Below are positions 22,475-29,506 of a stretch of DNA of 34,972 nt, one piece after another. Numbering within the stretch: position 1 is the first letter of the stretch; every line of letters starts with the position of its first letter. The notes beneath the pieces are model-generated. The model saw only the letters and a program-made list of their open reading frames with translations. It was not told where the DNA came from and did no database searches. Made by a program: the position numbers and the translations under genes. This stretch comes from Clostridiaceae bacterium (GTDB lineage: Bacteria > Bacillota > Clostridia > Oscillospirales > Acutalibacteraceae): contig CAJGCA010000011.1 in assembly GCA_904501705.1 (NCBI GenBank), forward strand, positions 1 to 34,972, read 5' to 3'.

Positions 22475-23491
22475 GTGTTGATATTAGGAATTGAATCTTC
22501 GTGTGATGAGACCGCGGCTTCCGTCGTTGAAGACGGACGGCGGGTGTTGTCGAACGTCGTCGCCTCGCAGGTCGAAGAGCACCGTCTGTACGGCGGTGTT
22601 GTGCCGGAGATCGCGGGCCGCCGCCACGCGGAGGCGATCAGCGGCGTCGTGCGCCGCGCACTGGAGGAGGCGGGGGTGACCCTTGCGGATGTTGACGGCA
22701 TCGCCGTCACCTACGCGCCGGGGCTCATTGGTGCGCTGCTCGTCGGCGTAAGCTTCGCCAAAGGGCTTGCGTTGTCGACGGATAAGCCGCTTATCCCCGT
22801 GCATCATCTGCGCTCGCACATCGCGTCGAACTATCTCGCTTACCCCGATCTTAAGCCGCCGTTTTTGTGTCTGGTGGTGTCGGGCGGGCACAGCCATATC
22901 GTGAAGGTGGACAGCTACACGCATTTCGAGGTTGTCGGGCGCACCCGCGACGATGCCGCAGGCGAGTGCTACGACAAGGCCGCCCGCGCGATGGGGATGC
23001 CGTACCCCGGCGGTGTGGCGCTGGATCGTCTTGCCGAAGAGGGAGATCCCCACGCGTTTACTTTGCCGCGCCCCCGTGTGGAAGGCAGCCGCTACGATTT
23101 CAGCTTCTCGGGGCTGAAAACGGCGGTGCTTAACCGCTTGCACAACGCCGCGCAAAAGGGCGAGGAAGTCAACAAAGCCGATCTGTGCGCGTCGTTCCGT
23201 CGTACCGTGACCGAGATGTTGGTGGAGAACACGATGCTCGCCGCCGAGGATCTCGGCGCGCACACCATTGTGCTCGCGGGCGGCGTCGCCGCCAACGCGG
23301 GGCTTCGCCGCGGGATGCAGGCCGCTTGCGCCGAGCGCGGGTACGAGCTGTATCTGCCGCCCTTGTCGCTGTGCGGGGACAACGGCGCGATGGTCGCGGC
23401 GCAGGGGTATTACGAGCTGCTCGCGGGCAACACCGCGGGTGCGGACCTCAACGCCGTCGCGAGTTTACCCATCACGGCGGATAATCGATGA
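22475..23491 (+). CDS. tsaD: tRNA N6-threonylcarbamoyladenosine synthase catalytic subunit TsaD
   Basis: A 338-residue ASKHA-fold protein that transfers the threonylcarbamoyl group to A37 of ANN-decoding tRNAs. Motifs: ILGIESSCDETAASVV at the N terminus, metal ligands HHLRSHIASNYL, VVSGGHSHIVKV, DDAAGECYDKAARAMGMPYPGG, VLAGGVAANAGLR and LSLCGDNGAMVA. The start is GTG 22475 with GGAAGTG at 22461-22467; a TTG at 22478 is the alternative. rimI ends 17 bp upstream. Needs TsaB/TsaE, encoded elsewhere. Confidence 0.96.
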   Translation: MLILGIESSCDETAASVVEDGRRVLSNVVASQVEEHRLYGGVVPEIAGRRHAEAISGVVRRALEEAGVTLADVDGIAVTYAPGLIGALLVGVSFAKGLALSTDKPLIPVHHLRSHIASNYLAYPDLKPPFLCLVVSGGHSHIVKVDSYTHFEVVGRTRDDAAGECYDKAARAMGMPYPGGVALDRLAEEGDPHAFTLPRPRVEGSRYDFSFSGLKTAVLNRLHNAAQKGEEVNKADLCASFRRTVTEMLVENTMLAAEDLGAHTIVLAGGVAANAGLRRGMQAACAERGYELYLPPLSLCGDNGAMVAAQGYYELLAGNTAGADLNAVASLPITADNR

Positions 23492-23495
23492 AAAT

Positions 23496-23528
23496 AAAAA
23501 GGAACGCTCACCCGAGCGTTCCTTTTTT
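23496..23528. terminator. Terminator copy 1 (after tsaD and after the RHH-like gene)
   Basis: GGAACGCTC (23501-23509), loop ACCC, GAGCGTTCC (23514-23522), T6. A-rich on the left and T-rich on the right, so it can act on both strands. The T run overlaps the stop codon of the minus-strand small gene. The same sequence recurs at 23991-24023. Confidence 0.85.
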
Positions 23529-23703
23529 ACTTTTCTTCGGTTTCGAGATTATCCAGCGCATATTTACAGCATTGCAATACCAACAAGTTAAAAGAAATAC
23601 CGTTTTCCGCAGATAATGTGTTTAACTTTTCAAACAGAGGTTCGGTAAAACGCACGGTACGGGAGATGGTCGCGTTCTTTAGTTCTTTTTCAATCTTAAA
23701 CAT
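23527..23703 (-). CDS. Small ribbon-helix-helix-like (Arc/CopG/MetJ-type) protein
   Basis: A 58-residue protein starting MFKIEKELKNATISRTVRFT. The pattern is a short beta strand (ATISRTVRF), then two helices (EPLFEKLNTLSAENG and SFNLLVLQCCKYALDNL), as in Arc/CopG RHH repressors. TAGGAG lies just upstream on the minus strand. The start codon and ribosome site lie within a 10-bp inverted repeat (23702-23729), suggesting autoregulation. It belongs to a low-GC islet unlike the surrounding genes, with tsaD on one side and a divergent Cys-rich gene on the other. It could be an orphan antitoxin or a repressor of the divergent gene; no toxin is recognisable. Family assignment is by pattern only. Confidence 0.72.
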   Translation of the reverse strand: MFKIEKELKNATISRTVRFTEPLFEKLNTLSAENGISFNLLVLQCCKYALDNLETEEK

Positions 23704-23729
23704 AGTATCAACTCCTACATTGATACTAT
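23702..23729. promoter_or_regulatory. Inverted repeat over the start of the RHH-like gene
   Basis: ATAGTATCAA (23702-23711) and TTGATACTAT (23720-23729) are perfect 10-bp arms around CTCCTACA, which is the ribosome site on the minus strand. It can be an operator for the encoded protein or an RNA hairpin presenting the ribosome site in its loop. TATAGT within it could be a -10. Confidence 0.7.
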
Positions 23730-23738
23730 ACCCAAAAA

Positions 23739-23782
23739 GCGGTTTTAATTATATAACCAAAAGTGGTTGCATTTGTGGTTGC
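23739..23782. repeat. Phased short direct repeats GYGGTT between the divergent small genes
   Basis: GCGGTT (23739), GTGGTTGC (23763-23770) and GTGGTTGC (23775-23782) lie 24 and 12 bp apart, about two and one helical turns. This is the kind of spacing seen in operators read cooperatively by RHH dimers. Weak alone. Confidence 0.45.
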
Positions 23783-23811
23783 GTTGTGTTAAACTGTGTT
23801 GGGGTGATGGT

Positions 23812-23991
23812 GTGATTTCCTGTGAAAATATTTTCTGTATTTATGAAGAAAAGGGACAATGCGTTTTGCGTGAGCCGTCATTGGATTTTCAAGGTGGGTG
23901 CAGGGAATGTATTTATGTAGATGTGCCGAACGAGATATTACAACCCCTCAAACAAACAATGCGAGAAAAACTGCATCGCGCAGACGAATGA
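23812..23991 (+). CDS. Small cysteine-rich protein of unknown function
   Basis: A 59-residue protein. From the GTG at 23812 it reads VISCENIFCIYEEKGQCVLREP, then DFQGGCRECIYVDVPNEILQPL. Five cysteines fall in the pattern C-x4-C-x7-C-x15-C-x2-C, with aromatic residues after the second and last cysteines. This suggests a small zinc-binding knuckle. Similar short Cys-rich proteins occur in Clostridia, but I know no function. GGGGTGA at 23801-23807 supports the GTG start; an in-frame TTG at 23767 would add 15 residues and overlap the repeats. It is divergent from the RHH-like gene and ends right at terminator copy 2. GC is visibly lower than in neighbouring genes. Confidence 0.62.
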   Translation: MISCENIFCIYEEKGQCVLREPSLDFQGGCRECIYVDVPNEILQPLKQTMREKLHRADE

Positions 23992-24023
23992 AAAAGGAAC
24001 GCTCACCCGAGCGTTCCTTTTTT
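23991..24023 (+). terminator. Terminator copy 2 (after the Cys-rich gene)
   Basis: GGAACGCTC (23996-24004), loop ACCC, GAGCGTTCC (24009-24017), T6. Identical, loop included, to the tsaD terminator 495 bp upstream. Confidence 0.85.
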
Positions 24024-24041
24024 GTATACCAAAATCGGGTT

Positions 24042-24348
24042 TGTAGGGGCGCATCACGATGCGCCCGTCAAGGTTTTGCGCAAAACTCATCGGGCGGATG
24101 TGGGCATCCGCCCCTACGGCGTAATTCGAATATGCATTGTAGGGGACGGCGTTTACGACGTCCCGTAACGGATGGTGCAAATTATGCGGGCGGATATGGA
24201 ATCCGCCCCTACGATGTGATTCGAATACGCATTGTAGGGGACGATGCCCACATCGTCCCGATTTGCACAAACTTTGGCGGGCGGGGAGACCCCGCCCCTA
24301 CGATCCTATTGTCGTTTATGCGATGTAGGGGACGGGTTTCCCGTCCCG
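24042..24348. repeat. Array of seven palindromic TGTAGGGG elements in alternating orientation
   Basis: Seven hairpin units: 24042-24068, 24090-24118, 24138-24165, 24186-24213, 24233-24260, 24277-24302 and 24324-24348. Odd units begin TGTAGGGG and then fold back (e.g. GGGACGGG-TTT-CCCGTCCC). Even units are the reverse, ending CCCCTAC. The stem cores differ in sequence but stay self-complementary. Units 2-3 and 4-5 form a ~95-bp duplicated block sharing the linker ATTCGAATAYGCAT. This fills the stretch between the small islet and the PHP gene; no coding sequence is seen in it. The last unit may act as terminator for the minus-strand gene. Confidence 0.88.
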
Positions 24349-24355
24349 TGCTTGA

Positions 24356-25159
24356 TTACAGCGTTTCCTTGTGGAAACCATCCGGCCACAGGGTGAGCAG
24401 ATGGTCAAATCCTGCTTTTTTAATCAGCTCCACCGCGAGCGGGAAGGCGCAGTCAATGGTGTCCGCCGCGTGGGTATCCGCACCGAGGATGACCTCGCCG
24501 CCCATCTCGCGCAGTCCCCGCAGCAGAAAATCGGCGGGGTAGGGGCGCTCGCGCCATTTGCGGGAGATGGCGCCTGTGTTCACCTCGACGACGGGGCAGA
24601 CCTTGACCACCTTTTCGAGCGCGTCGAGCGCGATCTTTTGGTATTCGGGGTCGTCCTCGTCCATCAGGCTAAACTTCGTGATGACGTCGAAATGCCCGAC
24701 GATGGTGGGCTTGCAGCGGTTGATGTGCTTGACGACGGTGTCGAAATAATCCTGCGCAAAGGCGAGCTTGTCACCGCCGAACTCGTTGTTGATGCAATCG
24801 AGCTGAATATCCCGCGCGTGGTCGACGGCGTACACCTTATAATTGTACATCAGATAGTGCACCGAGCCGAGATAGTAGTCAAGCTCTTTGGCGAACGCCA
24901 TATCCGAGTCGTAGTCGAGCTCCAACCCGCGCATAATGGTGATCTGATCGGCGTATTTCTCTTTCACGCGGTTGAGTTCCGCGAGATAGGCGGGGTATTG
25001 CTCCATTTTCATACAATACGACTGATCGCAGGGGGTGTCGCTGTGGTCGGTAAAGCCGATGGCGGGCATCCCGCGCGCGATCGCCGCCTTGACCATTTCC
25101 TCGGGCGTGTTTTTGCCGTCGGAGAAGGTGGTGTGGGTGTGATAACCGCAGTAAATCAT
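24356..25159 (-). CDS. PHP-domain histidinol-phosphatase (HisJ/HisK family)
   Basis: A 267-residue metal-dependent phosphatase. PHP-domain metal motifs: YHTHTTFSDGKNTPEEMVKAAIARGM, GFTDHSDTP, MRGLELDY, LGSVHYL, VGHFDVITKF and LGADTHAADTI. Members convert L-histidinol phosphate to histidinol in histidine synthesis. No other his genes are nearby, so a different phosphoester substrate is possible. ATG 25159 has GGGAGG upstream. Divergent promoters separate it from the SulP gene. Confidence 0.85.
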   Translation of the reverse strand: MIYCGYHTHTTFSDGKNTPEEMVKAAIARGMPAIGFTDHSDTPCDQSYCMKMEQYPAYLAELNRVKEKYADQITIMRGLELDYDSDMAFAKELDYYLGSVHYLMYNYKVYAVDHARDIQLDCINNEFGGDKLAFAQDYFDTVVKHINRCKPTIVGHFDVITKFSLMDEDDPEYQKIALDALEKVVKVCPVVEVNTGAISRKWRERPYPADFLLRGLREMGGEVILGADTHAADTIDCAFPLAVELIKKAGFDHLLTLWPDGFHKETL

Positions 25160-25192
25160 CAATAAAACCTCCCATAGGAGTGATTTGCACAA

Positions 25193-25221
25193 AGCATAGC
25201 ACATTCTGCCGAAAAAAACAA
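25193..25221 (-). promoter_or_regulatory. Promoter of the PHP phosphatase gene
   Basis: On the minus strand TTGTTT (25221-25216), 17-bp spacer, TATGCT (25198-25193). Confidence 0.55.
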
Positions 25222-25241
25222 GACGCTCAGGGAATCTTTTC

Positions 25242-25270
25242 TTTACATTTTATGCAGATGGTGCTATACT
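25242..25270 (+). promoter_or_regulatory. Promoter of the SulP gene
   Basis: TTTACA (25242-25247), 17-bp spacer, TATACT (25265-25270), 30 bp before ATG 25300. Confidence 0.7.
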
Positions 25271-25299
25271 GACCGATGGATTTGAGGAGCGTGAATATA

Positions 25300-26580
25300 A
25301 TGAAGGAGTTTTACTTACAGCCGAAGCTCATATCGGCGATGAAAACCTATTCCAAAGAGCAGTTTGTGAAGGATCTCGTTGCGGGTCTGATCGTGGCGAT
25401 CATTGCGCTGCCGCTGTCCATTGCGCTGGCGCTCGCCTCGGGCGTCGAGCCCGCCTGCGGCATCTACACCGCCATTGCGGCGGGGTTTGTGGTGTCGCTG
25501 CTCGGCGGCAGCCGTGTGCAGATCGCGGGCCCGACCGCGGCGTTCGCGACGGTGGTCGCAGGTGTCGTCGCGACGCAGGGGATGGACGGGCTGTTCCTCG
25601 CTACCGTGATGGCGGGCGTGCTGCTCATTCTGATGGGTGTGCTGAAACTCGGCTCGCTTATCCGCTTTATTCCGCATACCATCACCGTCGGTTTTACCGC
25701 AGGTATTGCGGTAACCATCCTCGTCGGGCAGATTAAAGACTTTTTCGGTCTGACCTATGCCGCAGGGGTGAAGCCCATCGAAACTATTGAGAAAATCGAG
25801 GCAAACCTCGCCGCCGTCGGCACGTTCAGCTGGCAGGCGCTGGTGGTGGGCGCGGTGTGCCTTGCCATTCTCATCGTGTACCCGAAATTCGAAAAGCGTG
25901 TGCCGCCGTCGCTCATCGCGGTGGTGGTCGGCGCGCTGATGGTCGCGTTTATCCCTTCGTTTGACACGGGGGTGTACACCATCGGCGACCTGTACACCAT
26001 CCCGTCCGGCTTGCCGAAAGTGGATTTCGCAGGGATGGATATCAGCGTGGACAAATTCCTTGCCGTACTGCCCAACGCCGTTACCATCGCGCTGCTCGCA
26101 GGCATTGAGTCGCTGCTCTCCTGCGTGGTCGCGGACGGTATGGTAGACGATAAGCACAATTCCAACGCGGAACTGGTCGCGCAGGGTGCGGCGAACATCG
26201 CATCCGTGCTGTTCGGCGGTATTCCTGCCACGGGAGCCATCGCCCGTACCGCCGCCAATGTCAAAAACGGCGGCCGCACCCCCATCGCAGGGATGGTGCA
26301 CGCGGTGGTACTGCTGCTCGTGCTGCTGGTGCTGATGCCGTATGCCGCGCTCATCCCGATGCCTGCCATTGCGGCAATCTTGTTTATGGTTGCGTACAAT
26401 ATGAGCGAGTGGCGTGGGTTTGTGAAGATTGTTAAGACCTGCCCGTGGTACGATACGGCGGTGCTTACGCTGACCTTCGCGCTGACGGTGATTTTCGATC
26501 TGGTGGTCGCCATCGTCGCAGGCATGCTGCTTGTCGGTGTCATCGCGCTCGTGAAAAAGGTTGCAAAAAAAGCAGAATAA
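25300..26580 (+). CDS. SulP-family anion transporter lacking the STAS domain
   Basis: A 426-residue membrane protein of the SLC26/SulP family. KDLVAGLIVAIIALPLSIALALASGVEPACGIYTAIAAGFVVSLLGGSRVQIAGPTAAF is the hallmark first third (split here only by function). GIESLLSCVVADGM and NSNAELVAQGAANIASVLFGGIPATGAIARTAANVKNGGRTP form the conserved second half. It should carry an inorganic anion, such as sulfate or bicarbonate, or a dicarboxylate; substrate is not deducible. Most SulP proteins exceed 500 residues and end in a cytosolic STAS domain. This one stops right after the last span (VKKVAKKAE), and a terminator follows directly, so the short form seems genuine. ATG 25300 chosen on GAGGAG at 25284-25289. 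Confidence 0.92.
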   Translation: MKEFYLQPKLISAMKTYSKEQFVKDLVAGLIVAIIALPLSIALALASGVEPACGIYTAIAAGFVVSLLGGSRVQIAGPTAAFATVVAGVVATQGMDGLFLATVMAGVLLILMGVLKLGSLIRFIPHTITVGFTAGIAVTILVGQIKDFFGLTYAAGVKPIETIEKIEANLAAVGTFSWQALVVGAVCLAILIVYPKFEKRVPPSLIAVVVGALMVAFIPSFDTGVYTIGDLYTIPSGLPKVDFAGMDISVDKFLAVLPNAVTIALLAGIESLLSCVVADGMVDDKHNSNAELVAQGAANIASVLFGGIPATGAIARTAANVKNGGRTPIAGMVHAVVLLLVLLVLMPYAALIPMPAIAAILFMVAYNMSEWRGFVKIVKTCPWYDTAVLTLTFALTVIFDLVVAIVAGMLLVGVIALVKKVAKKAE

Positions 26581-26585
26581 AAAAT

Positions 26586-26621
26586 CGGCGGACGGACACG
26601 TGTTGTGTCCGTCCGTTTTTT
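26586..26621. terminator. Terminator after the SulP gene
   Basis: CGGACGGACAC (26589-26599) pairs with GTGTCCGTCCG (26605-26615), followed by TTTTTT. It lies between convergent genes, A-rich on its left, so it can serve both. Confidence 0.88.
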
Positions 26622-27339
26622 ACTCGTTATGCATCAAGAGTACTTTTTCTAAATCCAACTCTTTCACAAACGCTTCGTATACGGCAAAGTCTTCGCTGTT
26701 GTAATTAAACCAGCCGTAGTAATCATCTACTGTCCATACATAATAGCCGCTATGGAGGTCAAGGAGCTCGATATAGTGGTGATAGTGTTTGATGGTTATC
26801 CCGTGGTTGTTCGTAAACGTTTTGAGGGGATCACCTTCGGCGTTGTTAGGGGGGAGATTTTTGCGGTGTCGTATGATTAAGCGTACATCTTCTTCGCTCG
26901 GCAGAACAACAAAGAATTCCGATTCGCCAACGGTGCTAATGTGCGTGCCGGTAAGCGTGCTGTTCTGTGGCAAGATGGGGAGCACAAAAAAACGGTCGCC
27001 CAGCATCATCTCAAACGCATCGGATGTATAGAAGAAATCCCCGCTTTCTTCGGCATCGTAAAATGCTTGGTGGATGGAGTTTTCATCGGTGAATTTCAGC
27101 AGAGCTGCTTTGTAATCCGCCAAGGATTTTGGGTATATTTCGCCGAGTCCTTGGACAACACAGTCGGCAGTCCCCCGTGTGTTCGTTTCGGTCGCCGTCG
27201 TTCTCGTCGTCGTGGTCATCGTCGTGGTCGTCGTCTCGGGCGCAGGCGCGGACGAGATCGGCGCGCCGTCGCGACCGCACGCGGTCAGCGCGAGCACGAA
27301 AATGCCCGTGAGGAATAAAGCGATAAACCGTTTACGCAT
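26620..27339 (-). CDS. Lipoprotein of unknown function with polythreonine linker
   Basis: A 239-residue exported lipoprotein: signal peptide MRKRFIALFLTGIFVLALTAC with lipobox LTAC (Cys21), then a Thr-rich linker (ETTTTTMTTTTRTTATETNT, about residues 35-54). The globular part has many aromatics (DYYGWFNYNSEDF, IKHYHHYIELLDLHSGYYVW) and no motif I recognise. AAAGGAG upstream supports ATG 27339, and a promoter lies at 27395-27424. Single-gene unit; extracellular and membrane-anchored. Confidence 0.82.
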   Translation of the reverse strand: MRKRFIALFLTGIFVLALTACGRDGAPISSAPAPETTTTTMTTTTRTTATETNTRGTADCVVQGLGEIYPKSLADYKAALLKFTDENSIHQAFYDAEESGDFFYTSDAFEMMLGDRFFVLPILPQNSTLTGTHISTVGESEFFVVLPSEEDVRLIIRHRKNLPPNNAEGDPLKTFTNNHGITIKHYHHYIELLDLHSGYYVWTVDDYYGWFNYNSEDFAVYEAFVKELDLEKVLLMHNE

Positions 27340-27394
27340 AATACCATCTCCTTTCCTGATGCCGGCGTTTGGTCAGCGCGGTCTTTACAAAAAC

Positions 27395-27424
27395 AGTATA
27401 CCATACAAGCAGAGTGTTTCACAA
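27395..27424 (-). promoter_or_regulatory. Promoter of the Thr-linker lipoprotein gene
   Basis: On the minus strand TTGTGA (27424-27419), 18-bp spacer, TATACT (27400-27395). Confidence 0.55.
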
Positions 27425-27453
27425 TATATGGAAGATCCAAAAAACGAGTGGGT

Positions 27454-27477
27454 GATTTGTGGTAACTCGCACAAATC
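27454..27477. repeat. Inverted repeat upstream of pckA
   Basis: GATTTGTG (27454-27461) and CACAAATC (27470-27477), perfect 8-bp arms, 8-bp spacer, about 35 bp before the -35 of pckA. Possible regulator site; the regulator is unknown. Confidence 0.45.
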
Positions 27478-27510
27478 TTTTAGATTTATCAAATTTTTAA
27501 CAATTAGGTC

Positions 27511-27540
27511 TTGCAAAAATTGACACTTTGCGGTTATAAT
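27511..27540 (+). promoter_or_regulatory. Promoter of pckA
   Basis: TTGCAA (27511-27516), 18-bp spacer, perfect -10 TATAAT (27535-27540). A TTGACA at 27520 is only 9 bp from the -10 and is not used in this reading. The ~80-nt leader has TTTCAC/GTGAAA arms flanking a GC hairpin. Confidence 0.65.
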
Positions 27541-27625
27541 GTTAATTGTGAAGAAACGGTATTTTTTGATATTGTTTCACCGAGGCGGTCTCACGCCGCC
27601 GAAATTGTGAAAGGAGATTTCAACT

Positions 27626-29401
27626 ATGACCAACAACAAGACTGTTCTGGCCTGGCTGGACGAAATGAAAGCCCTGCTCACCCCCGACAACATCGTGTGG
27701 GTGGACGGCTCTGACGAGCAGCGCGATGAGCTGCGCCGTCTGGCTGTCGAGCTCGGCGAGCTCGAGAAGCTCAACGAGGAGAAGCTCCCCGGTTGCTACC
27801 TGCACCGCACCAACCCCAACGACGTTGCGCGCGTTGAGGACCGTACCTTCATCTGCACCTCCACCAAGGAGATGGCTGGCCCCACCAACAACTGGTGCGA
27901 CCCCAAAGAGATGTACGAGAAGCTGTACAACATCGCTCGCGGCAGCTACAAGGGCCGCACGATGTATATCATCCCCTATTCCATGGGCCCGATCGGCTCC
28001 CCTCTCGCCAAAATCGGCGTGGAGATCACCGACTCCGTGTACGTCGTGCTGAACATGCTCATCATGACTCGCGTGAGCACCAAGGTGTGGGATGTTCTGG
28101 GCGACAGCAACGACTGGGTGCGCGGTCTGCACTCTCGCTGCGACGTTGATCCCGAGAAGCGTTACATCTGCCACTTTCCCGAGGACAACACCATCATCTC
28201 TGTCAACTCCGGCTACGGCGGCAACGTGCTGCTGGGTAAGAAGTGCTTCGCGCTGCGTATCGCTTCCTTCCAGGGCTGGAAAGAGGGCTGGATGGCTGAG
28301 CATATGCTCATCCTCGGTCTGCAGAACCCCAAGGGCGAGGTTCACTATATTGCTGCTGCCTTCCCCTCTGCCTGCGGCAAGACCAACCTCGCGATGCTGA
28401 TTCCCCCCGAGTACCTGCGTAAGAAGGGCTACAAGGTGTGGACCGTCGGCGACGATATCGCGTGGATGCGCATCGGTGAGGATGGCCGTCTGTACGCCAT
28501 CAACCCCGAGAACGGCTTCTTCGGCGTTGCCCCCGGCACCAACGAGCACTCCAACTTTAATGCGCTCGAGTCTACCAAGAAGAACACCATCTTTACCAAC
28601 GTGGCTCTGTGCGAAGACGGTACCGTGTGGTGGGAGGGTCTGAACAAGAACCTGCCCGAGAACGCGATCGACTGGCGCGGCAATCCCTGGGATCCCGCGA
28701 AGTTCAACAAGGCGGACAAGACCACCTGTGCCGCTCACCCCAACTCCCGCTTCACCGCTCCTGCGGAGAACTGCCCCTGCATCTCCGACGAGTTCAACAA
28801 GGGCGCGGGCGTGCCGATCTCCGCGATCGTGTTCGGCGGCCGCCGTGCGAAGTGCGCGCCGCTGGTGTACCAGTCCCGTGACTGGGAGAACGGTGTGTTC
28901 ATCGGCTCCGCGATGGCGTCCGAGACCACCGCTGCCGCTGCGGGTGCAGTCGGCGTTGTGCGCCGTGACCCGATGGCGATGCTGCCCTTTTGCGGCTATC
29001 ACATGGGCGACTACTTCCGTCACTGGCTCGAGATGGGTAAAAAGCTCGGCGACAAGGCTCCCAAGATCTTCAACGTCAACTGGTTCCGCACCGACGACGA
29101 GGGCAACTTCATTTGGCCCGGCTTCGGCGACAATATGCGCGTGCTGAACTGGATCATCGACCGCTGCGAGGGTAAGGCTACCGCGAGCGAGACCGCGATC
29201 GGTTACGTGCCGCAGCCCGAGGACATCGACCTGACCGACCTCGATATGGATCTGGATACCCTGAAGGATATCCTCACCGTCGACAAGGCCGTCTGGGAGA
29301 AGGAAGCGGCCGAGATCGAGGAGCACTACAAGAAGTTCGGCGATCATCTGCCTGCTGAACTGCGCGCTCAGCTCGACACGCTCAAAGCGAACCTGAAATA
29401 A
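27626..29401 (+). CDS. pckA: Phosphoenolpyruvate carboxykinase (GTP)
   Basis: A 591-residue cytosolic enzyme that interconverts oxaloacetate + GTP and PEP + CO2 + GDP. Its length and motifs fit the GTP family rather than the ATP family: PGCYLHRTNPNDVARVEDRTFICT, YIIPYSMGPIGSPLAKIGVEITDS, the P-loop FPSACGKTNLAML with the reactive Cys250, VGDDIAWM, GFFGVAPGTNEHSN, and nucleotide-site FGGRRAKCAPLVYQ. In gut anaerobes it often runs in the PEP-carboxylating direction during fermentation. AAAGGAG precedes ATG 27626. Codon use looks strongly biased and regular, suggesting high expression. Monocistronic. Confidence 0.97.
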   Translation: MTNNKTVLAWLDEMKALLTPDNIVWVDGSDEQRDELRRLAVELGELEKLNEEKLPGCYLHRTNPNDVARVEDRTFICTSTKEMAGPTNNWCDPKEMYEKLYNIARGSYKGRTMYIIPYSMGPIGSPLAKIGVEITDSVYVVLNMLIMTRVSTKVWDVLGDSNDWVRGLHSRCDVDPEKRYICHFPEDNTIISVNSGYGGNVLLGKKCFALRIASFQGWKEGWMAEHMLILGLQNPKGEVHYIAAAFPSACGKTNLAMLIPPEYLRKKGYKVWTVGDDIAWMRIGEDGRLYAINPENGFFGVAPGTNEHSNFNALESTKKNTIFTNVALCEDGTVWWEGLNKNLPENAIDWRGNPWDPAKFNKADKTTCAAHPNSRFTAPAENCPCISDEFNKGAGVPISAIVFGGRRAKCAPLVYQSRDWENGVFIGSAMASETTAAAAGAVGVVRRDPMAMLPFCGYHMGDYFRHWLEMGKKLGDKAPKIFNVNWFRTDDEGNFIWPGFGDNMRVLNWIIDRCEGKATASETAIGYVPQPEDIDLTDLDMDLDTLKDILTVDKAVWEKEAAEIEEHYKKFGDHLPAELRAQLDTLKANLK

Positions 29402-29415
29402 GGCATAGCATACTC

Positions 29416-29449
29416 TATCCCCCGACGCATCCGTGTCGGGGGATTTTTG
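29416..29449 (+). terminator. Terminator after pckA
   Basis: TCCCCCGAC (29418-29426) pairs with GTCGGGGGA (29435-29443), followed by TTTTTG. Confidence 0.87.
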
Positions 29450-29478
29450 TTGAAATTTTCATGCACTTATGCTATACT
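29450..29478 (+). promoter_or_regulatory. Promoter of the YhcH/YiaL-type gene
   Basis: TTGAAA (29450-29455), 17-bp spacer, TATACT (29473-29478). Confidence 0.7.
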
Positions 29479-29506
29479 GAAACCAAAGAAAAAGGAGGAC
29501 GCGGGT

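Noticed and set aside
23527..23991. Classical toxin-antitoxin operon
   Set aside because: The RHH-like protein resembles an antitoxin, but the other small gene is divergent rather than co-transcribed and does not look like a known toxin.
24042..24348. CRISPR array
   Set aside because: Units are palindromes of alternating orientation with variable stems and partly duplicated linkers, not identical repeats with unique spacers; no cas genes.
27520..27540. TTGACA-TATAAT promoter before pckA
   Set aside because: The spacer is only 9 bp; TTGCAA at 27511 with an 18-bp spacer is preferred.
27620..29347. 575-codon open frame on the minus strand opposite pckA
   Set aside because: It is the shadow of a strongly biased GC-rich gene. 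The plus strand encodes an unmistakable GTP-PEPCK, and the antisense product has no recognisable domain.
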